Below are positions 19,307 to 28,835 of a stretch of 64,000 nucleotides of DNA, one piece after another. The position numbers were made by a program, and so were the translations under genes. Each line of letters begins with the position of its first letter. Positions within the stretch are counted from its first letter, which is position 1. Source of the stretch: Candidatus Hydrogenedentota bacterium (GTDB taxonomy: Bacteria; Hydrogenedentota; Hydrogenedentia; Hydrogenedentales; CAILVY01); assembly GCA_029565395.1 (NCBI GenBank), contig JAKQOG010000013.1:1-64000 (forward strand). The letters run 5' to 3'. The notes beneath the pieces were generated by a model. That model was not told the origin of the DNA. It searched no databases and was given only the letters and a program-made list of their open reading frames with translations.

Positions 19307-22300
19307 CTATGGTTGAATCGTATAGTCGATCTGAAGGCTTTCAAATTCCCCACGTTGTATTGTAAAACCAAATTTTGAAACAGATTTCTTTTCCACAGTG
19401 TCCCGGAGTTGATCAAGGCGGCTGATTGCTTCCTGAAACGAAGGAAAGCCGACGCCGTCAATGGCGGTTAGCCGATCCCCATACGCCAAGCCGACATTGA
19501 ACAAATCGCTTCCTTTGTCCTTTTCGCTGGTTTTATCTAAAATAAGGTGGATCTGTTCTGTGTCTTGTTTGCCTTCGGGCGCCTTTGAGTAAACTACATT
19601 ATGGCGGTATTTTATGTAGGGTTGATGAGGGTGATATTCCAAACCTTCCGCGGGATACATAGAAGCAATCAAATTGTCTTTGAGTGTTTTTAGTAACACC
19701 AACGTTTGGTCCCACGATACTTGTACTTGTTGTGTGGAAGATATCCGAGGGGCGGTTATCAGGGATATCAGCAGGGTGTTGCCCTCCCGTTTCACCTGTA
19801 TGTCCAAGGTATCGGGGAGATTGGAGAATTCTTGTTGTATCAGGGGTTGTAATGCTGCCAGTGTGTCTGCACGGCTATGAATGCTTTGCGCGCCAAGTTG
19901 AACCAGGGTATCGTCCACTCCCACCCCGATCGGCAACACCGGCTCCCATCGCTGTTCCGAAGATAATGTCAATCCCTTAGTGTCCTGATCCGGCACACCC
20001 ATCGTTTGTTCAGTATTGAGCGCTTTCGCCAATTGCCGCAGAGCCTTCCCCAGCGTCTCTTTCGTAACGGTTACATACATATTTTTTGGAGAGAGGGGTG
20101 GATTCACTAGAGTCTCTTTGTAATGGAGGCGTTTAAATGTCTCCAGTAGAGACTGAACCGGTCCATGCTGATGGATTTTGTCCAGTCCAGGCAAATTCCA
20201 ACATTCGATCGGCCCATCGAATTGCGCAGTGATTAACGTATTGATTGACTCACTATACCGCACACACGCTACACCAGGAAGCGTGATAAGGAGTTCCAAC
20301 GAAGCGGCATCCCAAATTCGGCTGCTTTGGTCACCGGCGGTGGAGTAGATATATTTTCCACTGTTGTCCATGGCCACATCCAAAACACTATTGTTGTGTC
20401 CTTGTAGTGTACCCACGCGCTCCCCGGTCTTTGTGTCCCAGATCCCAACCGTCAGGTCGTCGGAAGCGGTCAGCAAGTGTTTTCCATCTGGATTGAAGGT
20501 GATACTTCGCACAGGAGCCTCATGCGCCATGATGGTCAGTGCCGGCGTATCTGAATTGACGTCCCATATAATGGCCTGGCCATCCATGCCCGCACTGGCA
20601 AGGTGTTTTCCGTCTGAACTAAAACTCACTGCAAGTGCAAAGCCTGCATGCCCGGAATACGCACGGATTTTCGACCCCGAAGCTGTTTCCCAAAGGCATA
20701 CTTTTCCATCCTCACCGGCAGTTCCGACATAGCGTCCAGCGGGATCAAACGTTATGCTGGTCACCTGTGCCGCATGGGGAAGCTTATGCAGTACTTTTTT
20801 TGACATCAAATCCCAGATCACCGTGGAAAATGCATCCGCTGCACAGGCGAGATAGTCTCCGTTATCCGAGAATGCAATTTTTCCAAAACCGGCTTCAACA
20901 GGATTGGCGGCATAAAGGTCATGATTGGTGGATGCATCAAAGCCAACCACATGCAGAAAGCCATCCGTTCCCTGTAGGGCAACTTGATGTGTCTTTTCAC
21001 ACAAGGCGATTTTGGGACGGTCCCCCACGATGGACATGAGGAAACGGCGGCTGGTCTGATAGAGGGGGTCCCAAATCTGGAAATATTCGCTGGTGGTTGT
21101 TGTTACCATACGGTTGCCGTCCTGTGTGGAATCCACCCAGGTTAATATGTTTCCTTGTCCCTCCAGGTGATTCAGCAGTGATCCACTTGCGGTATCCCAG
21201 ACAGCAAAAGTGTTATTATCCGCGCATGTGACGACCACTGAACCATTGCGGGCAAAAAACGCATCTCTTAACATAACGCGATGATTGAAATACTGTATTT
21301 CCTTGTCGGCCGTTTCTTCATACAACCTTGCCACTCCGTCTTCGCACGCAGTAAGCAACCGTGAGGCATCCGGTGAAAACCGCACCTTAAGTGTACGCCC
21401 ATTAGGTGTCGTCCATCTACGAAGTTCTTTGCCCGTGGCGGTATCAAAAAGTGCGGTAAAGCCCCCACCGCAGGTGGCGAGACGCGTGCCATCATTATTG
21501 AAGACTGCATCTTCTCCGCCGCATACAAATCGTTGGTTATTAGCCGTCATATCCCAGACCATGATACCCCCGACAGGCGAAATCAGGGCCAATTCTTTCC
21601 CGTTAGGCGCACACACTACTTTTCCCAATGGTCCAATACCGGTTTCTATAGTGGTGATCAAGGCGCCGGATTGGACATCCCAGATTCTGGAGGTGCCATC
21701 GGTGGCGGCAGAAACAATTTTGGTATTATCCGGGGTGAATTCCGCCCAGATCGCTTTTTCTTTGTGGCCGGTCAAGGTATGGAGGAGTTTGCCCGAGTCT
21801 ACTACCCAAACCTTAACCGTCCCATCCTGGGAGGCTCCTGCCAGATATTTTCCATCTGGACTGAACCGGAGAACAATGGAAAGCAGCACGTTGCCTTCGC
21901 AGGAAAGTTTGAGCGCACCAGTCTCCGAATTCCACAACTTTACTGTTTGACCATTTGACATGGTAGCGATGAGCATTCCATCCGGACTGTAAGTTGCCGT
22001 AGCGAAACGTTCCCCAGGCGGAGCGGTCACTGTGCGGAGTTCCGGATTTGCCTGGCTAAGCAAATAGCTCCACTCCCAACCGCGCTGCGCAGGGAGGGTT
22101 TTTTCGGCCACTTTATTGGCGGTGATGTGGTCCTGATCCTTGATGGCTGCCTGCATCAAACCAAGTTGGGTAAGGTAGCCTTGCCGCTCCGCCACCTCCC
22201 GTTGGGCGTGTTCACGGTCGCGGGCGTTCATGATACTGATATATGAATAAATGCCCAAGACCGCCAACACCAGTACGAACCCCGCGGCGGTATTGACCAC

Positions 22301-23662
22301 CATGCGATGTTGGCGGTAGTAGCGGAACAACACTTCCTTCACGGAGTATTTGTAGGCGCTGACCAGCATACCCGCGATAAACCGGTGGATGTCGTTGGCC
22401 AGTTCAATGGCGCTCTGATACCGTTCGGCAGGATCTTTCCTCATGGCCTTTTCGCAGATTTTGACCAGTTCCGGCGGGGCGTCGGAGACGGTTTGGAACA
22501 CGGACTCCGGACTGGAATTCACCACTTTCTGCAGAATTTCATGGGTGGTTTTTCCGGAAAAGGGCGTCTTGCCGGTCAGGATTTCATATAAGACAGAACC
22601 AAGCGCATAGACGTCCGAGCGTTCGTCTATTGCGGCGATATCGCCCCGGGCCTGTTCCGGGGCCATGTAGTGGGGGGTGCCCAGCCTCATGCCATCTTTT
22701 GTCTTGGTGTCTTCCATCTCAACGGTGGCGTCTTTGTCCAGGGCTTCAAGTTCTTCCCGTATCTTCTCTTCGGAGACGTCTTCTTTCGCCTTAATTTTGG
22801 CAATACCCCAATCCAGGACTACGGTTTCACCGAATTCGCCCAGCATGACATTGGCGGGTTTGATGTCGCGATGAATCACGCCCCGGCTGTGTGCATAGGC
22901 GATGGCCTGGCACAGATTTTGAAAATGGGACAGGAGTTTGAGCCGCTCCACCACGTCTTTGCGTTCTTTCAGGGTATCGTGCAGGGTTTTACCACGGACC
23001 AGCTTCATAGTGTAAAACAGGTGTCCGTCCTGGCTTTCGCCCAGTTCATACACCGGCACGATTGAGGGATGTTCCAACCGGCCCGCCACCTGGGCCTCCC
23101 GGATGAAGCGTGCGGCCGTGCTGGCGGCATACCGCCTGGGGGAAGGGTGGGTTGGCTCCGGGAAGTAATCGGTTTCCGTGAGCAGTTCTTTCATGGCTAC
23201 TTGGCGGTCTAATCGTTCGTCATGCACCACCAACACCCTGCCCATGCCGCCCCGGGCATGTTCCTTCACCAAGGTATACCGGCCGGGAATTCGGGGAAGC
23301 CCTTCATACCGCCTTTCCAGTTGTTCAAAAAAGCCCGGAGGGGCTTGTTTGGTAATGGGTGCGGTGGTTTCCTCCTGAGTTTTGCCGGCAATTCCCAACA
23401 ATTCCAATGCATAGGCGGGGCCGCCAAATGTTTCAAGGGCCTGGTCAGCACTTCCGTGTTGATGGATGAGCGCTTCCGCGAGCCGGTCCACAAAGCGGAC
23501 ATCATCGGGTCCCAAGATGCTTGTTTCGATACAATGCTGCCACAATGGGATATGCGGCGCTTTTTCCCAAGCGGAGACGGCGGGACTCATTGTCTCGATG
23601 GACAACCCCTTGAACTGCGCGGCCAACAGGCCGAATAATAAATCGCCAGAACCGTATTCCAT
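19307..23662 (-). CDS. Membrane Ser/Thr protein kinase fused to WD40 propellers and a PDZ-like end
   Basis: A 1451-residue Hanks-type kinase. After an N-terminal region (1-127) the kinase domain spans about 128-430: Gly-rich loop ARGGMGRV (136-143), Lys158, catalytic HRDIKPANV (264-272), metal motif DWG (284-286, in place of DFG), a 40-residue acidic insert, then GTPHYMAPEQ (328-337). One membrane helix lies at about 454-477. About 14-15 WD40 blades follow, enough for two seven-bladed propellers, then a C-terminal PDZ-like block (GLAYGDRLTAIDGVGFPSFQEA). Topology with the propellers outside the cytoplasm is inferred. GGGGAGG precedes the start. Such kinase-WD40 fusions are typical of Planctomycetes and relatives. 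The substrate is unknown. Confidence 0.88.
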   Translation of the reverse strand: MEYGSGDLLFGLLAAQFKGLSIETMSPAVSAWEKAPHIPLWQHCIETSILGPDDVRFVDRLAEALIHQHGSADQALETFGGPAYALELLGIAGKTQEETTAPITKQAPPGFFEQLERRYEGLPRIPGRYTLVKEHARGGMGRVLVVHDERLDRQVAMKELLTETDYFPEPTHPSPRRYAASTAARFIREAQVAGRLEHPSIVPVYELGESQDGHLFYTMKLVRGKTLHDTLKERKDVVERLKLLSHFQNLCQAIAYAHSRGVIHRDIKPANVMLGEFGETVVLDWGIAKIKAKEDVSEEKIREELEALDKDATVEMEDTKTKDGMRLGTPHYMAPEQARGDIAAIDERSDVYALGSVLYEILTGKTPFSGKTTHEILQKVVNSSPESVFQTVSDAPPELVKICEKAMRKDPAERYQSAIELANDIHRFIAGMLVSAYKYSVKEVLFRYYRQHRMVVNTAAGFVLVLAVLGIYSYISIMNARDREHAQREVAERQGYLTQLGLMQAAIKDQDHITANKVAEKTLPAQRGWEWSYLLSQANPELRTVTAPPGERFATATYSPDGMLIATMSNGQTVKLWNSETGALKLSCEGNVLLSIVLRFSPDGKYLAGASQDGTVKVWVVDSGKLLHTLTGHKEKAIWAEFTPDNTKIVSAATDGTSRIWDVQSGALITTIETGIGPLGKVVCAPNGKELALISPVGGIMVWDMTANNQRFVCGGEDAVFNNDGTRLATCGGGFTALFDTATGKELRRWTTPNGRTLKVRFSPDASRLLTACEDGVARLYEETADKEIQYFNHRVMLRDAFFARNGSVVVTCADNNTFAVWDTASGSLLNHLEGQGNILTWVDSTQDGNRMVTTTTSEYFQIWDPLYQTSRRFLMSIVGDRPKIALCEKTHQVALQGTDGFLHVVGFDASTNHDLYAANPVEAGFGKIAFSDNGDYLACAADAFSTVIWDLMSKKVLHKLPHAAQVTSITFDPAGRYVGTAGEDGKVCLWETASGSKIRAYSGHAGFALAVSFSSDGKHLASAGMDGQAIIWDVNSDTPALTIMAHEAPVRSITFNPDGKHLLTASDDLTVGIWDTKTGERVGTLQGHNNSVLDVAMDNSGKYIYSTAGDQSSRIWDAASLELLITLPGVACVRYSESINTLITAQFDGPIECWNLPGLDKIHQHGPVQSLLETFKRLHYKETLVNPPLSPKNMYVTVTKETLGKALRQLAKALNTEQTMGVPDQDTKGLTLSSEQRWEPVLPIGVGVDDTLVQLGAQSIHSRADTLAALQPLIQQEFSNLPDTLDIQVKREGNTLLISLITAPRISSTQQVQVSWDQTLVLLKTLKDNLIASMYPAEGLEYHPHQPYIKYRHNVVYSKAPEGKQDTEQIHLILDKTSEKDKGSDLFNVGLAYGDRLTAIDGVGFPSFQEAISRLDQLRDTVEKKSVSKFGFTIQRGEFESLQIDYTIQP

Positions 23663-23752
23663 TGCTGTGCACCTCCCCTAAGAACCTGTTCTTTTCGTTC
23701 CTAATCCACGTTTTGTCACTCCCCACCCATTCGATTTTCCAGCTTTACCTCT

Positions 23753-23781
23753 ATCATATACCTGAAACAGTGATTGTGCAA
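23753..23781 (-). promoter_or_regulatory. Candidate promoter of the kinase gene
   Basis: On the minus strand TTGCAC and TATGAT are separated by 17 bases, about 90 bases before the kinase start. The -35 match is weak. Confidence 0.35.
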
Positions 23782-23883
23782 GCTTTTTTTCTATTCCGCC
23801 GATAGCAGATTAGGTGGTCAAACTGGTATTCTTTCCAAAAAATCGCTTCTTAGGAAATTATTAAAAACCGGGAGATGAGGCAT

Positions 23884-25131
23884 ATGGAATGTAGAAAACC
23901 CGTAGTGGAGGGTTTCATTATTTTGCTCCTTATGGGGCTCATGGGAGCCTTTTATTGGGCGATTCGAGGTACGGCGGGGTATGGCGGGGAGACGGGGGGC
24001 ATGCTTGCGGGGTTTGGCTGGGCGCTCACGTGGTATACCCTATCCCGCTTGGGCAAAGATGCGGAACGGCGGCCGTATGGCCACCCCTGGATACTATTGG
24101 CCATTACCCTGGGGATTGGGTTGGGGGGATTTACGGGATATGGGGTGTACATTTCCTGGGTGAAAGGACTTTTTTATCAAAATTGCCCCGATCTTGGCCG
24201 GGACATCCCCGCATGGACAGGCTATGCCATGCTATTCGCCTGCGGATGGCATTGGGGCGGGAACACGGGCTGTTTTATGGCTTGGTGCGCCCCCAGACGG
24301 CCCCTGAGTAAAGGAGATTGGGTAGTTCGAATCGCCTTTGGAGTGGGCGGGGCGGTGGCGGCGGCTTTATTAGTGCGCATTTTTCCGCAATTGTTTCTGC
24401 CGTATTTTCATGAGGGCATCTATGCGGTTCCGGAATACAAAACGTGTCAGCGGGCCTTGCTTTCCATACAAACGATTGCGCCGCATGTGGGTTCCGCACT
24501 CGGTTTTCTGGCGTACGAAATGGTGCGCAAAGACTGGCGGGCCGTGGGGATGATCCTGACCGTGGGCCTTGGATTTGCCATTCCCTTTTCCGTGGGCGGC
24601 ATTTGGCATACCATGCATGACATCCCCTTCGAGATCGACTGGTGGAAGAATTGGGAAATGACCATCGGATTGGGCGGCGGGATGAGCTTGGGACTGGCGT
24701 TCTGGCTGTTCAACCGGCCCGAAGCTACCGCGCCAGCGCCGATGAACAGACTGTCTCTTGCGTTCTTTCGCTCCGGGTTCCCCTTATGGCTTCCAACGGC
24801 GAACGTGTTACAGGGAGGCTATGACGGGTGGTGTGAATTGCACAAAGTGCCCACTTCAACCATGGGGTATGCGATTCTGGTGATAGTGAGTGTTACGCCG
24901 TTTGTTATCGCGTATGGGATACAGAAGCGCCGAGCCGCCTTTAAAGAAGAATACCGGGTATCTTTTCCGGTCATTGCCGCATTTCTTGGTCTGATTATCG
25001 CGATGGGATATCTAACCAGCATGCCGCCGCAATGGTGTTTCGGGAATACTTTCCTTGTGACACTCTATACTGTTTACATCGGCGTGAGTGCGTTTCTTTT
25101 CTGCATCCTATGGCGCAGACAGGCTACTTGA
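23884..25131 (+). CDS. Multi-pass membrane protein of unknown function
   Basis: A 415-residue integral membrane protein with about ten hydrophobic segments (for example FIILLLMGLMGAFYWAI, LLAITLGIGLGGFTGYGVY, VIAAFLGLIIAMGYL). Gly- and Trp-rich motifs are striking: RGTAGYGGETGG near the N-terminus, CGWHWGGNTGCFMAWC, and GGIWHTMHDIPFEIDWWKNWEM. The start at ATG 23884 sits nine bases after GGGAG; the ATG at 23875 abuts the same site and is less likely. Conserved-looking His, Trp and charged residues inside the membrane suggest a transporter or a membrane enzyme, but I do not know the family. It ends eight bases inside the convergent ThuA-like gene. Confidence 0.7.
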   Translation: MECRKPVVEGFIILLLMGLMGAFYWAIRGTAGYGGETGGMLAGFGWALTWYTLSRLGKDAERRPYGHPWILLAITLGIGLGGFTGYGVYISWVKGLFYQNCPDLGRDIPAWTGYAMLFACGWHWGGNTGCFMAWCAPRRPLSKGDWVVRIAFGVGGAVAAALLVRIFPQLFLPYFHEGIYAVPEYKTCQRALLSIQTIAPHVGSALGFLAYEMVRKDWRAVGMILTVGLGFAIPFSVGGIWHTMHDIPFEIDWWKNWEMTIGLGGGMSLGLAFWLFNRPEATAPAPMNRLSLAFFRSGFPLWLPTANVLQGGYDGWCELHKVPTSTMGYAILVIVSVTPFVIAYGIQKRRAAFKEEYRVSFPVIAAFLGLIIAMGYLTSMPPQWCFGNTFLVTLYTVYIGVSAFLFCILWRRQAT

Positions 25132-26374
25132 GTCCGGCCGCCCATGCCGCGGCGCGTCGATACAGTTCATGGACGCCCGGTGCGCTGAATGCTTTCACAT
25201 CATGGCCAAGGAGACAGTGGAAGATGCGCCCGCGGGGATTATCCACTACAAACGCCATCGGGTAGGACTGTTGATCCACTTTGCTGGTGGCCTCACAGAG
25301 CACGCGTATGGGAGTCGCGCCGTCGAGGCAGGTGTATAACTCATCCTGTGTGGTAAATGGCTTCATATCTTTCGTGATAGGGTGATTGGGTTCCGTTATC
25401 CGCACGTCGAAGGCGCCATAGGGGTCGTGTCCACGCTTGGAGGGATTCCAGATGCGTCCGGCGATCTTGACGAAGTCCGGCAACTCCTGAAATGCACCGC
25501 AGCCGAAGTGCACCATCGCCATGCCATGACCGGAATTCACGTATTGTTCCAAACCGGACAGGATCTCCTTGCTAAGCGGCAGACGCTCGGCATAATTTTT
25601 GAAGTGCAGCACGACGGCGTCATAGTGGGTCAAGAGAGGAGAGCCAAGGATGGCTGGGCTTTCGGTGATGGCAATCTCAAGACGGGCATCCTCCCGCAAT
25701 ATCCCTGCAAGCGGCGGGCAGGTTTCCCGCCAGACGTGACCGGGATAATCGTCGCCCGTGACAATCAGCACCCGCTTGCGTTCGACGGATTCGGTTTTCT
25801 CCAACAGCCAGAGTTCATTCACCACGGCATTCGGGCCTGTTTCATGTACAAAAGCCACACGTAACTGCTTTTTTCCGGCATAGCCGCCCGTGAGCGGCAA
25901 TTGCAGCCGCGCCCAGGTGGATTCCCCAGCATTAAAGGCGCACGCCTGGGTGGCCGGCAGTACCGGGGTCCATACAATGGGCTCTCCAATGCCAAATTTT
26001 ACAGACTGGCATCGGCCGGTTTTATCGGCATCCCACCACGTAACACCGAGCACATATTCTTTTTTTGGATCCAGTCCGGTTAATTCCGCTTCGACTTGCT
26101 TCTCATCCCAGGCGCAGTCGCCTATCGGGCCTGATATGCCGGGAAACGCAAAGGTTTCCCCGGTGATCATTTTTACATACGGGCCTGCTTCTCCAGGGCT
26201 TTGCATTTGCGCGCCGCAGTCCAGATAGGCGGCGATGCGGTATCCATTTGGAATAACCGGATCGTCAGGGGCAATGGCGGAGGTGATGGTGTTCTGTGCG
26301 CCAAGCGGAAGGGAAAAGAGTATAAACAGGAGCGAGGTAAATACACAGTATAGAAATGCAGCGTTCGGTTTCAT
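25124..26374 (-). CDS. Secreted ThuA-like protein with N-terminal sugar-binding-like domain
   Basis: A 416-residue protein. The ATG at 26374 follows GGAGG at nine bases and directly follows the stop of the upstream gene (TGAACATG), so the two are coupled. Residues 1-26 form a signal peptide ending LGAQ. About 30-180 is a beta-sandwich-like domain (YVLGVTWWDADKTGR, QLRVAFVHETGPN). From about 195 the ThuA fold begins: RVLIVTGDDYPGHVWRET, then YDAVVLHFKNY, GHGMAMVHFGCGAF, and GRIFHCLLGHD. ThuA (trehalose utilisation) proteins have a class I amidotransferase-like fold and accompany sugar genes; the reaction is unsettled. It neighbours a fucosidase and a symporter. Confidence 0.82.
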   Translation of the reverse strand: MKPNAAFLYCVFTSLLFILFSLPLGAQNTITSAIAPDDPVIPNGYRIAAYLDCGAQMQSPGEAGPYVKMITGETFAFPGISGPIGDCAWDEKQVEAELTGLDPKKEYVLGVTWWDADKTGRCQSVKFGIGEPIVWTPVLPATQACAFNAGESTWARLQLPLTGGYAGKKQLRVAFVHETGPNAVVNELWLLEKTESVERKRVLIVTGDDYPGHVWRETCPPLAGILREDARLEIAITESPAILGSPLLTHYDAVVLHFKNYAERLPLSKEILSGLEQYVNSGHGMAMVHFGCGAFQELPDFVKIAGRIWNPSKRGHDPYGAFDVRITEPNHPITKDMKPFTTQDELYTCLDGATPIRVLCEATSKVDQQSYPMAFVVDNPRGRIFHCLLGHDVKAFSAPGVHELYRRAAAWAAGLK

Positions 26375-26376
26375 GT

Positions 26377-27303
26377 TCAACGATCCTCCGGAAATGCACG
26401 CATGAATTCGTCATACTTGGCTACGATCTGGGTGTCGTCCAGCGGGGCCACAATCATTCGCGTACGGGCACGCACGACATCGCCTACTGCCAAAGTTTTT
26501 CCGAACAACGAAAGGTACATGGAATAATGGCCTTCATTGCTACACGGCGTGGATACGGCAAAGCAATCCTTCGGGCGCGTCATGACAATCTGGGCGAGTT
26601 TCGTTTCCGCATCCCGGCGGTAGAGCAAGGGCGCGGCAAACTCCGGGCGGATCGCCCAATCTACGGGGCTGGGAGGATAGGTCCAGCGCCCGTCCTTGAT
26701 CAGCTTTACCGCATCCGCATCGCGCGGAAACATCTGCCAAGTGCCTTGAGCAGGTTCAGGGGACATGAACGCCTTTGTTCCGTCCGGCTGCTTTGCATAG
26801 ACCTGCGTGATGGGGAACCGGTCGGTAAGATACGACGATAAAAACATCTCAAACTCGGGCAAGGCAGCCTTAGCTTCCACCACGGTTTCTAAGTCCAGCA
26901 CGTCAGGAGCGGACCAGTGGTAGGTAGCCGTTAACACAAACGGGCGATCTTCGGCCGGCGCCCAAGTGACTTTCAGTGTATCGGGAGCAGTGACTTCCGC
27001 CACACTCGGAACCGTGCGCATGCTGTCCCCATGCCGGTGATTCGTGGTGAAGACCCGGTAATAATTCAGCAGGCCCGGCAGCCCCGGTGTTTTCGCGAGC
27101 GCAAGGTTGTTAGGTGTGTATTCGGCAGGCACCAGCCCAATAGAAGCACCTCCCGCGCGCATTACTCCTTTCATTACGCCCGTATCAAAGTTGAATTCAC
27201 CTGCGTTGGCGCCGGGAGTGAATATCGGCTTGGGTGATTCTGGCATAGCAGCAAAACCATAGATCATGAATACCATTAAAAACATCAGGAAAAGGCGCTT
27301 CAT
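26377..27303 (-). CDS. Secreted protein of unknown function in the fucosidase locus
   Basis: A 308-residue protein with a signal peptide (MKRLFLMFLMVFMIYGFAA). The body is rich in beta strands and aromatic residues (FVLTATYHWSAPDVLDLETVVEA, WQMFPRDADAVKLI), reminiscent of mutarotase-like beta-sandwich folds, but I cannot assign a family. GGAGC precedes the start. It lies 34 bases after the fucosidase stop and is coupled to the ThuA-like gene, so the three form an operon. A role in binding or processing a sugar is inference from context only. Confidence 0.65.
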   Translation of the reverse strand: MKRLFLMFLMVFMIYGFAAMPESPKPIFTPGANAGEFNFDTGVMKGVMRAGGASIGLVPAEYTPNNLALAKTPGLPGLLNYYRVFTTNHRHGDSMRTVPSVAEVTAPDTLKVTWAPAEDRPFVLTATYHWSAPDVLDLETVVEAKAALPEFEMFLSSYLTDRFPITQVYAKQPDGTKAFMSPEPAQGTWQMFPRDADAVKLIKDGRWTYPPSPVDWAIRPEFAAPLLYRRDAETKLAQIVMTRPKDCFAVSTPCSNEGHYSMYLSLFGKTLAVGDVVRARTRMIVAPLDDTQIVAKYDEFMRAFPEDR

Positions 27304-27337
27304 AACGTTCTTTGCTCCTTAATGGTTGCTTATTCGA

Positions 27338-28645
27338 TTATTTTCCTGCCCAGGGGACAGGATCGTCAAATTCCAATTTAACCACTATGACGGTGTCTGA
27401 AAAATCGTTTACAGGCAGATTATACAGACGGAGGACCGGTTTTCCGTTTTCGTGGTCCCAAGGCAATAAATCTACCCGCGTTTCCACGTTTCGCCCATCA
27501 TTCAGCAATACGGCGGTTTTTGGTTTCACGTTGAAGGGGTGCATATATACCGCGCAGGTTTGCGGCGACTGGTTGAGGTGCACATACAGCGTGTTTCCTT
27601 TTCGGGTCAGCAGGATTTCACGGTTTTTCACCAGGTGCGATGCGGGCGCTCCGTCAAAGGATTCTTTGACGGCGTTGTACCACGCTCCAATTTTCTCCAA
27701 AATGCGAACGCCTTCGGGCGGCATGGTTCCGTCCGCCATGGGTCCCACATTCAGGAGGTAGTTCCCGCCTTTGGCGAGGATTTTATCGATGCTGCGGATG
27801 AGATGTTCATCGGAGTAATAATCTTCCTCCGCACGATAGCCCCAGCTTTGCCGCCCAATCGCCTGGCAGGCCTCCGTGGGCTTGGTAAAGGCCAATTGTT
27901 GATTCACCTCGTCGTTCCAGTCGCGTTCGGGCGTGGAGAAATCACCGGCATCAAAGCCACGGTTGTTAATCACGGCCTGTGGTTGCAGCGAGCGTATCAG
28001 CGCATTGTAGGAAGGGTCTTGATATTTGACTACGTTCCCGTCCCACCAGAAGCCATGGATAGCGCTGTAGTTCGTGCAGAGTTCGGTTACCTGCGCGCGC
28101 AGGAAAGCCAGGTACTTGGAGAGATCCGGCTGGTCGCCTGGCGCCGGTTTCTCATATTCATACGACCGTCCTTCATTCGGATAATTCGGGTGGTGCATAT
28201 CCACCACGGAGTAATACAGACAGAGGGGGAAATTGCGCCGGTGACAGGCTTCGGCCAATTGCGCCAGGATGTCCTTTCCATATGGGGTGTTCATCACGTT
28301 GTAGGACGTTTGGGCCGTGTTCCAGAGGCAAAATCCTTCGATGTGCTTGGTGGTGATACAGAGGTAGCTCATCCCGGCCTTTTCCGCCAAATCGAGCCAT
28401 GCATCGGGATTAAATTTAACGGGATTAAATTGGTGGATGAGCTTTTCGTATTCCTCGCGGGGGACGTGAAGCCGGTAGGGGTGCTGTTCATGCCACGCTG
28501 GAATCGCATACAACCCCCAATGCACAAACAGGCCGAAACGCTTCTCGAAAAACCAGTCGCGGCCATCGTTGAACCGCGGGATCGCCGGTTCGGCATCCGC
28601 CGCGAACATGGAGCACGACACCACCATCAGCATGGCTGTTACCAT
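27338..28645 (-). CDS. Secreted alpha-L-fucosidase (GH29)
   Basis: GH29 enzymes release L-fucose from the ends of glycans by a retaining mechanism. This 435-residue protein has a signal peptide (residues 1-16) and the usual GH29 start, DWFFEKRFGLFVHWGLYAIPAW. Family blocks follow: KAGMSYLCITTKHIEGFCLW, YYSVVDMHHPNY, and AIHGFWWDGN, where Asp202 is the expected nucleophile. NNRGFDAGDFSTPE and NYLLNVGPMADGT, also family motifs, come next. A short C-terminal beta domain ends the protein. GGGAG precedes the start by eight bases. It leads the operon with the unknown secreted protein and the ThuA-like protein, and the symporter gene upstream may import the sugar. Confidence 0.92.
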   Translation of the reverse strand: MVTAMLMVVSCSMFAADAEPAIPRFNDGRDWFFEKRFGLFVHWGLYAIPAWHEQHPYRLHVPREEYEKLIHQFNPVKFNPDAWLDLAEKAGMSYLCITTKHIEGFCLWNTAQTSYNVMNTPYGKDILAQLAEACHRRNFPLCLYYSVVDMHHPNYPNEGRSYEYEKPAPGDQPDLSKYLAFLRAQVTELCTNYSAIHGFWWDGNVVKYQDPSYNALIRSLQPQAVINNRGFDAGDFSTPERDWNDEVNQQLAFTKPTEACQAIGRQSWGYRAEEDYYSDEHLIRSIDKILAKGGNYLLNVGPMADGTMPPEGVRILEKIGAWYNAVKESFDGAPASHLVKNREILLTRKGNTLYVHLNQSPQTCAVYMHPFNVKPKTAVLLNDGRNVETRVDLLPWDHENGKPVLRLYNLPVNDFSDTVIVVKLEFDDPVPWAGK

Positions 28646-28670
28646 GGCGTTAACTCCCTTCTGGGGTAAC

Positions 28671-28781
28671 GGGAAGGCGAGGCTCCCGCCGAGCCGTTGA
28701 ACAAAATCTGCCTTACACTATATGTGAGTCTACAACTCTCCCGATCTAAGTTTCACGGCTCGGCAGGAGCCTCGCCCTCCC
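28671..28781. repeat. Long inverted repeat of the 'GEAPAEP' type
   Basis: Two 26-base arms (28671-28696 and 28756-28781) pair with two mismatches around a 59-base AT-rich loop. The arm core is GGCGAGGCTCC, then a variable base, then GCCGAGCCG. Read as protein the right arm gives REGEAPAEP on one strand and GSAGASPS on the other, a false coding pattern I recall from many Planctomycetes and related genomes, where this sequence is dispersed in intergenic space. It sits between the symporter and fucosidase genes and could form a stable hairpin in their transcript. Confidence 0.75.
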
Positions 28782-28835
28782 GAACTGTTAATTCTTTGAT
28801 CGTTTCAGGGTGCGCCGTGCGCACCAGCGATAATA

